DNA of 11,288 nucleotides from DASUKM01 sp036278735 (GTDB lineage Bacteria > Acidobacteriota > Vicinamibacteria > Vicinamibacterales > 2-12-FULL-66-21), in NCBI GenBank assembly GCA_036278735.1, contig DASUKM010000041.1, forward strand, positions 1 through 11,288, written 5' to 3'. A program made the translations under genes and the position numbers. The stretch's first letter is position 1; every line of letters starts with the position of its first letter. Below are positions 1 to 5,831 of this stretch, one piece after another. A model generated the notes under the pieces. That model ran no database searches. It saw only the letters and a list, made by a program, of their open reading frames with translations, and had not been told where the DNA came from.

Positions 1-301
1 CTCCGTCCTCCGTCCTCCGTCCTCCGTCCTCCGCCCTCCGCCCTCCGTCCTCCGTCCTCCGCCCTCCGTCCTCCGTCCTCCGTCCTCCGCCCTCCGTCCT
101 CCGTCCTCCGCCCTCCGCCCTCCGTCATCCGCCCTCCGCCCTCCGCCCTCCGCCCTCCGTCCTCCGTCCTCCGTCCTCCGTCATCCGTCCTCCGTCCTCC
201 GTCCTCCGTCCTCCGCCCTCCGCCCTCCGTCCTCCGTCATCCGTCATCCGTCCTCCGCCCTCCGCCCTCCGTCATCCGCCCTCCGTCCTCCCCCATCCCT
301 C
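1..301. repeat. Heptamer tandem array (CTCCGYC)n, cut by window edge
   Basis: About 43 consecutive 7-bp units of consensus CTCCGYC fill this stretch. The phase is the same at positions 1, 61, 121, 181 and 281, so no indel is apparent over about 300 bp. Variation is almost confined to unit position 1 (C or A) and position 6 (C or T); the last two units (288-301) are degenerate. The plus strand is almost pure pyrimidine at four of seven positions, and the minus strand carries regularly spaced GG doublets. The array runs off the left edge, so its true length is unknown. It ends exactly where the promoter-like element of the next gene begins. No function is known to me. Confidence 0.97.
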
Positions 302-310
302 TGATATAGT
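302..310 (+). promoter_or_regulatory. Extended -10-like element before the acyltransferase gene
   Basis: TGATATAGT fits the extended -10 pattern TGn-TATAAT with five of six hexamer matches. It is one of few AT-rich hexamers in a very G+C-rich region. It starts directly after the heptamer array and ends 6 nt before the GTG at 317, so transcription would start at or next to the start codon, giving a leaderless message. I see no TTGACA-like -35, because that position falls inside the array. The role is inferred from sequence only. Confidence 0.5.
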
Positions 311-316
311 TCGGCC

Positions 317-1453
317 GTGCTGCTCGACGACATCACTCAGGCTGTGCTGGCGCGCGAGGAAGTGGCGCGATACCTGCGCGGCGGGCATGGGCAGAGCGAG
401 ATCGAAGCGCGCGAGCGGATCCACGCGTATCTCGACGAGCTGCGCACGACCCAGCGGTACCCGATTTACCGGGCGCTGAAGCACCCGCTCTATCCGATCC
501 TCCGGAAGATCGACCGCGTCGAGGAGCACGTCGGGATCGCGCAGCAGGCCACGCGGGCCGGGCGCGTCATCTACATCTCGAATCACAAGAGCCATCTCGA
601 CTACCTCGTCGAACCGCTCGTGCTCGACGACCACGGCGTGCGGCCGCCCATCATCGCGGCCGGCATCAACCTGTTCGGCGGCCCGCTGGGGCTGCTCCAC
701 CGGCACATCACGGGCGCGATCCCGATCCGGCGGAACACGAAAGATCCGGCGTACCTCGTCACACTGAAGGCGTATGTCGCCGAGCTGCTGCAGCGGCACG
801 ACCTGCTGTTCTATATCGAAGGGGGGCGCAGCTACACCGGCGAGATGAAAGCGCCGAAGACGGGGCTGCTGCACGCGGCGCTGCAGGCGGACCGGACCCG
901 CACGGTGATCGTGCCGCTCGCGGTGGCGTACGATCTCGTGCTCGAAGATCACATCCTGCCGCACCACGCCGTCAAGCGCCGCCAGCGGCCGTTCTCGCGC
1001 GAGGTGGCCGAGATGGTGCGCTACGCGGTCGGCTACCAGTCGCGCGCGTTCGTCACGGTGGGGGCGCCGATCCCGCTCGACGGCTACGATCCCGAATCGC
1101 GCCGCGACGTGATGACGCTCGCGCACGTCACGCGCGACGCCATCGGCGCGCTCTACAAGGTCCTGCCCACCGCGGTCGTCGCCGCCGCGATGCGGCCGTC
1201 GATTACGCGGCGCGAGCTCGAGGGGCGGGCCGACGCGGTCATCGCCTCGCTGCGCGCCGTCGGCGCCAACCTGGGCGTCGAGACCGGGCGCGACGCCGTC
1301 GCGCAGGGGGCCGAACGGCTCGCCGAACGCGGCATCATCCATATCGAACCGGGGGGCGCCCGGTTCCGCGTGCGCGAGCGCACGGTCCTGCGGTACTACG
1401 CACGCACGCTGCAGCACCTGCTCGCGCCGCGGCAGTCCGACAGAACCCACTGA
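317..1453 (+). CDS. PlsB-like glycerolipid acyltransferase (GPAT/DHAPAT type), short form
   Basis: Predicted membrane-associated acyltransferase that moves an acyl chain to glycerol-3-phosphate or a related acceptor in phospholipid synthesis. All four acyltransferase blocks are visible in the 378 residues: NHKSHLD (H90-x4-D95, the catalytic His/Asp pair), GAIPIRR (133-139), YIEGGRSYTGE (166-176) and VPLAVAYD (199-206). The IEGGRS-TGE-x-KAPKTG block and the C-terminal VLRYYARTLQHLL resemble PlsB/DHAPAT enzymes more than PlsC. It is much shorter than E. coli PlsB (about 800 residues) and lacks that protein's long flanking regions. The GTG start was chosen because the ORF opens just after a -10-like element and the first conserved block then lies at a normal distance; no Shine-Dalgarno is seen. 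The proline dehydrogenase gene begins 21 nt downstream. A lysophosphatidate or other acceptor remains possible. Confidence 0.85.
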   Translation: MLLDDITQAVLAREEVARYLRGGHGQSEIEARERIHAYLDELRTTQRYPIYRALKHPLYPILRKIDRVEEHVGIAQQATRAGRVIYISNHKSHLDYLVEPLVLDDHGVRPPIIAAGINLFGGPLGLLHRHITGAIPIRRNTKDPAYLVTLKAYVAELLQRHDLLFYIEGGRSYTGEMKAPKTGLLHAALQADRTRTVIVPLAVAYDLVLEDHILPHHAVKRRQRPFSREVAEMVRYAVGYQSRAFVTVGAPIPLDGYDPESRRDVMTLAHVTRDAIGALYKVLPTAVVAAAMRPSITRRELEGRADAVIASLRAVGANLGVETGRDAVAQGAERLAERGIIHIEPGGARFRVRERTVLRYYARTLQHLLAPRQSDRTH

Positions 1454-1474
1454 TCCCGGCCGCGGCCCCGCTTC

Positions 1475-2425
1475 ATGATCGACGCGCTCTCGAAAGCCTT
1501 CTTCCACACCCTCGCCGGCCGTCCAACCCTCAAGCGCCTGGCCTCGCGTTACGGCATGCGCCGCCCCGAGAGCTTCGCGCGCCGCTTCATCGCCGGCGAA
1601 ACGGTCGACGAGGCGATCGACGCCGCCCGCGTGCTCGAAGCCCACGGGCTCTCCGTCACGCTCGATTATCTGGGCGAGAGCGTCGCGAACGCGGCCGGCG
1701 CCGACGCCGCCACCCGCGCTTATCTCGCCGTCGTCGAGCGGATCGCCGCCGCCGGCATCACCCGCAACATCTCGCTGAAGCTGACGCAGCTCGGCCTCAC
1801 CGTCGATCGCGCGACGGGCGTGGACAACCTACGGCGCATCCTCGACGCGGCCGCGAGCCACGCGTTCTTCGTGCGCATCGACATGGAGGACTCGGCCTAC
1901 ACGCAGGTGACGCTCGACGTCTTCGACACGATCTGGCAGCAGGGGTACCGCAACGCGGGCGTCGTGCTGCAGTCCTATCTGCCGCGCAGCGAGCCGGACG
2001 CGGCGGCGCTCATCGCGCTCGGCGCCCGCGTGCGGCTGGTGAAAGGGGCGTACAACGAGCCTCGCGGCGTCGCGTATCAGGCGAAGGCGGACGTCGATGC
2101 CGCCTACATCCGGATCATGGAAGCGCTGCTCGCGGGCGGCCAGTACCCCGCCATCGGGACCCACGATCCGAAGATGATCGAGGCGACGCGCGCGTTCGCG
2201 CGCGCGCACGGCATTGCGGCCGATCGGTTCGAATTCCAGATGCTGTACGGCATCCGGCGCGATTTGCAGGCGGCACTGGTCGCCGACGGCTACCGCGTGC
2301 GCGTCTACGTGCCGTTCGGCCAGGAGTGGTTCCCCTATTTCATGCGCCGCCTCGGCGAGCGTCCCGCCAACGTCGGCTTCGTGCTCCGCGGCCTGCTGCG
2401 CGAACGTCGCCAGCGCCAGGCGTGA
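1475..2425 (+). CDS. Proline dehydrogenase, monofunctional FAD enzyme
   Basis: Oxidises L-proline to pyrroline-5-carboxylate with FAD, passing electrons to the quinone pool; this is the first step of proline catabolism. The 316-residue length matches the small bacterial monofunctional enzymes rather than the bifunctional PutA. Conserved barrel motifs appear in order: SLKLTQLG (K102), FVRIDMED (D136), VVLQSYL (Q166), RLVKGAYNEP (K190), GTHDP (H230), EFQMLYGIRRDLQ (253-265), and the signature RVYVPFGQEWFPYFMRRLGE with Y278, R291, R292 and E295. The Tyr, paired Arg and Asp correspond to the proline-binding residues known in the Thermus-type enzyme. The 21-nt gap after the acyltransferase suggests co-transcription, although the two functions are unrelated. 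No delta-1-pyrroline-5-carboxylate dehydrogenase gene lies in the window, so the second step must be encoded elsewhere. No clear Shine-Dalgarno precedes the ATG. Confidence 0.95.
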   Translation: MIDALSKAFFHTLAGRPTLKRLASRYGMRRPESFARRFIAGETVDEAIDAARVLEAHGLSVTLDYLGESVANAAGADAATRAYLAVVERIAAAGITRNISLKLTQLGLTVDRATGVDNLRRILDAAASHAFFVRIDMEDSAYTQVTLDVFDTIWQQGYRNAGVVLQSYLPRSEPDAAALIALGARVRLVKGAYNEPRGVAYQAKADVDAAYIRIMEALLAGGQYPAIGTHDPKMIEATRAFARAHGIAADRFEFQMLYGIRRDLQAALVADGYRVRVYVPFGQEWFPYFMRRLGERPANVGFVLRGLLRERRQRQA

Positions 2426-2598
2426 CGACGGCCGTCCAGCTCGACCGCAGCTGAGCCATACGCTTCCTCGTCTGTGTAGCCACCGCATCATCGAGCGACG
2501 CGAGCGGTGTCAGCCGTTACACACGCGCGTCTGTTACGGCCGAGCTGTATATGGATAAGTTCTAGACTGAACAGCGCTTCGCGCGCGTCACCCTGCCG

Positions 2599-2614
2599 TG
2601 GCATATCTCTTGAT
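2599..2614 (+). promoter_or_regulatory. Weak sigma-54-like -24/-12 motif
   Basis: TGGCATATCTCTTGAT carries the TGGCA of a -24 box and a TTG of a -12 box with exactly 10 nt between the GG and the following G. The normally invariant GC of the -12 box reads GA, which argues against it. No enhancer-binding regulator gene is nearby. The same stretch can be read as a sigma-70 region through TTGATATT. A transcript from here would give a leader of about 70 nt before the gene at 2697. Confidence 0.2.
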
Positions 2615-2637
2615 ATTCCTGAGCCACGAAGGAAGGC

Positions 2638-2693
2638 GAAACGGCTGAGACCCAGCCAGCGTCCTATCCTGATGAGGGCCGAAAGGGAAACGG
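2638..2693 (+). promoter_or_regulatory. Candidate structured 5' leader of the small Cys/His protein gene
   Basis: The stretch contains a clean hairpin, GGCTG (2643-2647) with loop AGACC and CAGCC (2653-2657). A second small stem, CCT-GATG-AGG, follows around 2669-2678, and then a CC-GAAA-GG mini-stem (2679-2686). GAAACGG occurs twice, at 2638-2644 and 2687-2693, bracketing the hairpins. The second copy overlaps the region where a purine-rich ribosome site (AAAGGG, 2682-2687) would sit 9 nt before the ATG. This arrangement could regulate translation, but it matches no riboswitch class I can recognise. Confidence 0.25.
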
Positions 2694-2696
2694 TGA

Positions 2697-3011
2697 ATGC
2701 CCATGGTGACCAACTACCCCCAGCAGCTCACGGTTCGCGCGGACGTCAGCTCAGCGGATGTCTCAGGAGAAGACGGGGCCGGCTTCGTCTCGCGCGTCCT
2801 CGTCCATCTCGACCAGTGGCTCTGCGGTCTGCGCGGTCATGATCCGGTGCTCCACTTCGAGGGCAAGCGGGTGATGATGCGCTGCACGTCGTGCCGGCAC
2901 GACAGCCCGGGCTGGGAGATCACCGGACACGCGCCGCGCCGGCTCTACGAAGGGGACGCACGACGGCATCTGCTCGCGACCCAGCGTCTGGTGCTGAGGA
3001 AGACCGCGTGA
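2697..3011 (+). CDS. Small protein of unrecognised family with C-x4-H...C-x2-C-x-H cluster
   Basis: A 104-residue soluble protein with no signal peptide or membrane segment. The core from about 38 to 76 carries C43-x4-H48, then C63-x2-C66-x-H68 followed by DSPGWEI. This spacing is compatible with a single zinc site, as in small treble-clef or ribbon proteins, but the metal is inferred. The N-terminal 30 residues are polar and low in structure; the C-terminus (80-104) is basic (RR, RR, LRKTA), which could suit nucleic-acid or protein contact. ATG 2697 is preferred for the purine-rich AAAGGG 9 nt upstream; ATG 2703 is the alternative. Third codon positions are G/C-rich, supporting a real gene. 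It is the only plus-strand gene here with a long leader, and it converges on the M20 gene. I do not assign a function. Confidence 0.7.
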   Translation: MPMVTNYPQQLTVRADVSSADVSGEDGAGFVSRVLVHLDQWLCGLRGHDPVLHFEGKRVMMRCTSCRHDSPGWEITGHAPRRLYEGDARRHLLATQRLVLRKTA

Positions 3012-3032
3012 TGCGTGATGGCGGTCGTTCGA

Positions 3033-3150
3033 GGTTCCGGGTTCCGGGTTCCAGGTTGGGGGTCAGGGTTCCAGGTTGGGTTCCGGGTTCGATGCCGGGA
3101 TCAGCTGAAGCAGACCCCGAACCCGGAACTCTGAACTCTGAACTCTGAAC
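3033..3150. repeat. Degenerate GGTTCCG and GAACTCT heptamer repeats between convergent genes
   Basis: From 3033 to 3091 runs a degenerate tandem series based on GGTTCCG, with variants GGTTCCA and GGTTGGG. From 3126 to 3150 the unit GAACTCT occurs three times in perfect tandem plus a partial copy. The right part is roughly the reverse complement of the left-part motif, so the region forms an inverted arrangement of two short arrays. It occupies nearly all of the 154-bp gap between the two convergent genes. The style resembles the octamer array at the right end of the window. Confidence 0.8.
3080..3129. terminator. 12-bp inverted repeat, possible bidirectional terminator
   Basis: GTTCCGGGTTCG (3080-3091) is the perfect reverse complement of CGAACCCGGAAC (3118-3129), leaving a 26-nt loop that contains the palindrome TCAGCTGA (3101-3108). 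A G-T wobble and a further G-C pair can extend the stem. It lies between the stop codons of two convergent genes, where a shared terminator is expected. There is no T-tract on either side, so an intrinsic rho-independent mechanism is doubtful. It may simply follow from the inverted repeat composition. Confidence 0.4.
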
Positions 3151-3165
3151 GACACGCGGCAGCGC

Positions 3166-4302
3166 TTACCCGCACCAGTCGCGCGCCAGCGCCACCAGCA
3201 CATCCCGGCAGCGGCAGACGTCGTCGACGAGCACGTACTCTGTGGTGCTGTGCAGGCCGGCGCCGCCGGGACCAAAGAGCACGGACGGGATCCCGGCTGT
3301 CCCGAGCACCGCGGCATCCGTCCAGAAGCTCATCCCTCCGATCGACACGTCCCGTTCGACGATCCCAGACGCGACGCGCGCGAGCATGGCCGGCAGCTCG
3401 TGCGAGGACGGCAGCTCGTACGCCGGACGGCTGAAGAGCAGACGGCAGCTCGCCTCGAACTCCGGATCTGCGCGTGTCAGGTCCGCGAGGATCGCGTCGA
3501 ACTGCGACATCACGGCCGCGTCGGTTTCGCCAGGCAGCGTGCGCCGCTCGGCCGCGAGCGTGCAGCGATCCGGATAGCTGCTCATCTCGCGTCCTCCATC
3601 GATGCGCGAGGCGTGCAGGGAGGCGGCCCCGAGCAGCGCGTGCGGCGAGCGCCGCTGCAGGTCGCGATTCAGCTGCTCGAGCCCCTGCAGCACGCGGCCC
3701 ATCCCGACGATCGCATCGCGCCCGTCGGCCGGCCGGCTGCCGTGCGCCGCGCGTCCGCGCGTCTCCATCTCCGCCCAGAGAAATCCCTTGTGCGCCGAGG
3801 CCACCTGCAGATCGGTCGGCTCGGTCACGACGGCGGCATCGGCGCGCCAGCGCTTGACGAGGGCGTCGGCTCCGACGCTGGCGTATTCCTCGTCGACGAC
3901 GGCGGCAATGACGAGCCGCCCGTTGGAAAATCCTTCGGCCGCGAGCACGCGCGCGGCATCAATCATGGCCGCCACCCCACCCTTCATGTCCTGCGCGCCG
4001 CGTCCGTAGAGCCGGCCGTCGCGCTGGATCGGGTCGAACGGCGCGAGCATGCCCTCCACGCCAACGGTGTCGAGGTGTCCGCAATACATGAGGGACCGGC
4101 CTGGCGCACGGCCGTCGAGCACCCCAATCACGTTCGGGCGCCCCTCCGCCACCGCCTGTCGCTCGACATCGAGCCCGGCGGCGCGCATACGCTCGGCCAC
4201 GGCGTCGGCGATGGCCCCCTCCCCCGCCGCGCCGGGGACGAGCGACGGATTCACGGAATCGATGGCGACCAGGTCGGAGACGAGCGCGAGGACGGGATCC
4301 AT
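3166..4302 (-). CDS. M20 family zinc metallopeptidase/deacylase (ArgE/DapE/CPG2 type)
   Basis: Cytoplasmic dinuclear-zinc amidohydrolase expected to cleave an N-acyl amino acid or small peptide; the substrate cannot be read from sequence. The 378 residues show the full catalytic set: GHLDTV with H76 and D78, GAQDMKGG with bridging D105, DEE with general base E138 and ligand E139, VTEPTD with E161, and GLHSTTEYV with H351. The dimerisation (lid) domain spans about 168-290 and carries AAHGSRP with H187. The start at 4302 (MDPVLALVSDLV) is chosen because family homology begins there; upstream codons run into the divergent dehydrogenase gene with no family resemblance. A CATAAT element on this strand lies 9 nt ahead. 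No arginine or lysine biosynthesis genes are adjacent, so ArgE and DapE are not specifically supported. Confidence 0.93.
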   Translation of the reverse strand: MDPVLALVSDLVAIDSVNPSLVPGAAGEGAIADAVAERMRAAGLDVERQAVAEGRPNVIGVLDGRAPGRSLMYCGHLDTVGVEGMLAPFDPIQRDGRLYGRGAQDMKGGVAAMIDAARVLAAEGFSNGRLVIAAVVDEEYASVGADALVKRWRADAAVVTEPTDLQVASAHKGFLWAEMETRGRAAHGSRPADGRDAIVGMGRVLQGLEQLNRDLQRRSPHALLGAASLHASRIDGGREMSSYPDRCTLAAERRTLPGETDAAVMSQFDAILADLTRADPEFEASCRLLFSRPAYELPSSHELPAMLARVASGIVERDVSIGGMSFWTDAAVLGTAGIPSVLFGPGGAGLHSTTEYVLVDDVCRCRDVLVALARDWCG

Positions 4303-4323
4303 GGACTTGATATTATGCGGCGC
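4303..4323. promoter_or_regulatory. 21-bp divergent core promoter region with overlapping -10 elements
   Basis: Only 21 bp separate the two divergent start codons. On the plus strand, TGA-TATTAT (4308-4316) fits an extended -10 with five of six matches and ends 7 nt before the ATG at 4324. On the minus strand, CATAAT (4317-4312) also matches five of six and ends 9 nt before the ATG at 4302. The two hexamers overlap by five base pairs. Both transcripts would start within a few nt of the start codon, and any -35 contacts would lie inside the opposite gene. Confidence 0.55.
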
Positions 4324-5139
4324 ATGTCGTCGCGCGTGGCGGTCATCACCGGTGCCTCCTCTGGAATCGGGCTCGCCTGCGCGACGAGGCTCGCGGCCGA
4401 CGGGGTGGCGGTCGTGCTCGGGGCGCGCCGCGCGGATCGGCTGCGCGCGGCCGTCGAACGCATTGCCGCCGCCGGCGGACGCGCGTCGTTCCTCCGCTGC
4501 GACGTCGCCCGCGACGCCGACGTCGCGGCCCTCGCCAGCCACGCGGTCGAAACGTTCGGCGCCCTCGACATCATGGTCTGCAACGCCGGGTTCGGCTATT
4601 ACGGCACGGTGGAACAGACGCCTCCCGACGTGATGCAGCGGATGATGGACGTCAACTTCATGGGCACGTACTTCGGCGCGCGCGCCGCCCTGCCGATCTT
4701 CCGGCGGCAGGGGCACGGGCACCTGATCTTCGTCTCGTCCATCGTCGGGCAGCGCGGCATTCCGTTGATGAGCGGCTACAGCGCGACGAAAGCCGCGCAG
4801 GCGGTGTTCGCCGAATCCCTGCGCTCCGAATTCGTCGGCTCGGCCATCCACGTGTCGTGCGTCTTCCCCGTCTCGACCGACACGGAGTTTCGCGACGCGA
4901 TGACGCGCGACTATGGGCATTCCGTCTCCGGCCTCGGCCCGACGCAGTCGGTCGACGACGTGGCGCGCGCGATCGCGGCGTGCATCGCGAAGCCGAAGCC
5001 GGAGGTCTATCCCAATCGCACGGCGCGTGTGCTCGTCGCGCTGAACGCCATCGCGCCCGGGTTCACCGACCGGTTCGTCAAGCGCTTCGGCCGCCGCCGC
5101 GAAGTCGTGCCGGCCGCCCCGGGCGATCGGCCCGCATGA
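4324..5139 (+). CDS. Short-chain dehydrogenase/reductase (classical SDR)
   Basis: NAD(P)-dependent oxidoreductase of the classical SDR family with a Rossmann fold; substrate unknown. In 271 residues the markers are TGASSGIG (9-16, dinucleotide-binding loop), GARR at 33-36 (Arg after the second strand favours NADPH), CD at 59-60, CNAG (86-89), and the catalytic tetrad N111, S139, Y152 and K156 in GYSATK. The C-terminal part, with FPVSTDTEF and a basic tail, resembles the SDRs commonly annotated as DltE-like or ketoreductase-like. ATG 4324 is preferred over the in-frame ATG 4315 because the latter overlaps the -10-like element. It is divergent to the M20 gene, and its stop overlaps the next start as ATGA (5136-5139), pointing to translational coupling with the SUMF1-fold gene. 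Confidence 0.94.
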   Translation: MSSRVAVITGASSGIGLACATRLAADGVAVVLGARRADRLRAAVERIAAAGGRASFLRCDVARDADVAALASHAVETFGALDIMVCNAGFGYYGTVEQTPPDVMQRMMDVNFMGTYFGARAALPIFRRQGHGHLIFVSSIVGQRGIPLMSGYSATKAAQAVFAESLRSEFVGSAIHVSCVFPVSTDTEFRDAMTRDYGHSVSGLGPTQSVDDVARAIAACIAKPKPEVYPNRTARVLVALNAIAPGFTDRFVKRFGRRREVVPAAPGDRPA

Positions 5140-5831
5140 CGTTCGTCGAGATTCCCGCGGGCTGGTTCCTGATGGGCAGCGACGCCGGGCAGGACGACGA
5201 GCGGCCCGTGCATCGCGTCTTCGTGGACGCGTTCGCGATGGCCGCCTGCCCGGTGACGCGCGCCGAGTACGCCGCCTTCCTCGCCGACACACGGCACGAC
5301 GCGCCGCGGGAGTGGACGTCCCCCGCCTTCGCCGCGCCGGATCTGCCCGTCGTCGGCGTCAGTTGGGACGATGCGCGGAGGTTTTGCGCGTGGTCGGCCG
5401 CGCGAGGCGAGGCGATCGCGCTGCCGACCGAGGCGCAGTGGGAGCGCGCCGCGCGCGGAGGGACCGAAGGGGCGGCGTATCCGTGGGGGGACGCGATCCC
5501 GTCGTGGATGCCCGAAGGCGGACGCGGTCCGCTGCCGGGACCGTGGCCGGCCGGGCTCGGCGAGCCGAACGCGTACGGGCTGTACGGGATCGCGGCCAAC
5601 GTCCACGAGTGGTGCCTGGACTGGCACGACCGCGACTACTACGCGCGATCGCCGTCGCACAATCCGCCGGGAGCGGACGCCGGATCGCGGCGCGCCTCGC
5701 GCGGCGGGTCGTGGCGTCACGCGGTGACGATCAGCCGCTGCGCGGCGCGAAGCAAGATCGATCCCGCCTACCGCTACACCGACTACGGTTTCCGCGTCGT
5801 TCGCGCGGACCTCGGAGCGTCCGCGTCGTGA
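5136..5831 (+). CDS. SUMF1/FGE-sulfatase-fold protein lacking the FGE cysteines
   Basis: A 231-residue cytoplasmic protein made of a single formylglycine-generating-enzyme (SUMF1) domain, with no signal peptide. Typical motifs are IPAGWFLMGS (6-15), DERPVHRVFVDAF (21-33), VVGVSWDDARRFCAW (72-86), LPTEAQWERAARGG (96-109), YPWGD (115-119), NAYGLYGIAANVHEW (145-159), SRGGSWRH (188-195) and YGFRVVR (217-223). In true formylglycine-generating enzymes the GS-x-x-C-H-x4-C segment holds the copper-binding cysteine pair; here those positions read H195 and S200, with C202 offset by two, so sulfatase activation is unlikely. Related SUMF1 domains act in other reactions (for example EgtB-type C-S bond formation) or as binding modules. 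The ATG sits in a 4-nt overlap with the SDR stop, and its own stop overlaps the next start, so it is the middle gene of a tight operon. Confidence 0.9.
   Translation: MTFVEIPAGWFLMGSDAGQDDERPVHRVFVDAFAMAACPVTRAEYAAFLADTRHDAPREWTSPAFAAPDLPVVGVSWDDARRFCAWSAARGEAIALPTEAQWERAARGGTEGAAYPWGDAIPSWMPEGGRGPLPGPWPAGLGEPNAYGLYGIAANVHEWCLDWHDRDYYARSPSHNPPGADAGSRRASRGGSWRHAVTISRCAARSKIDPAYRYTDYGFRVVRADLGASAS

Larger units (their letters stand above)
2426..2696 (+). other. 271-bp non-coding region, relatively AT-rich, candidate promoter and leader
   Basis: No convincing gene lies here; short ORFs crossing it have no recognisable content. It is visibly richer in A/T than its surroundings (for example 2546-2570). 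It contains a small GCGC-TTC-GCGC hairpin near 2573-2583, a sigma-54-like motif at 2599-2614, the octamer TTGATATT (2610-2617) that recurs at 4307-4314, and a possible structured leader from 2638 to 2693. It most likely holds the promoter and 5' leader of the small gene at 2697. Confidence 0.6.

Noticed and set aside
1..301. Could the heptamer arrays be a CRISPR array?
   Set aside because: The unit is 7 bp with no spacers, and no cas genes are present; this is a simple tandem repeat.
272..1645. 457-codon open frame on the minus strand opposite the acyltransferase.
   Set aside because: It is a shadow ORF typical of G+C-rich DNA: Arg/Asp/Val-biased composition, no family motif, and the opposite strand carries a complete acyltransferase with all four blocks.
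2645..2690. CTGAGA-CCC, CCTGATG and AAGGGAAA in order recall a TPP (THI box) riboswitch.
   Set aside because: The 5' GGGG-GC element and the paired GGnTAATnCC-GCG segment are absent, and the downstream gene is not thiamine-related. A cmscan against the TPP model would settle it.
2669..2691. CTGATGA followed by GAAA-GG-GAAAC resembles a hammerhead ribozyme core.
   Set aside because: The stem II closing C before GAAA is missing in the only spacing that works, no stem III with a UH cleavage site can be drawn, and no stem I partner is present.
2507..2842. 111-codon plus-strand ORF overlapping the small Cys/His gene in another frame.
   Set aside because: Arg/Ser/Pro-rich translation without motifs; the overlapping frame at 2697 has a ribosome site and a coherent Cys/His pattern.
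3166..4302. Specific calls of ArgE (acetylornithine deacetylase) or DapE.
   Set aside because: The catalytic residues are shared by the whole M20 family and no arginine or lysine pathway genes are adjacent.
4303..5292. In-frame upstream extension of the M20 peptidase to 5292 on the minus strand.
   Set aside because: The extra 330 residues are antisense to the SDR gene and have no M20 similarity; homology begins at MDPVLALVSDLV.
5136..5831. Annotation as a formylglycine-generating enzyme activating a sulfatase.
   Set aside because: The active-site cysteine positions are His and Ser, and no sulfatase gene lies in the window.
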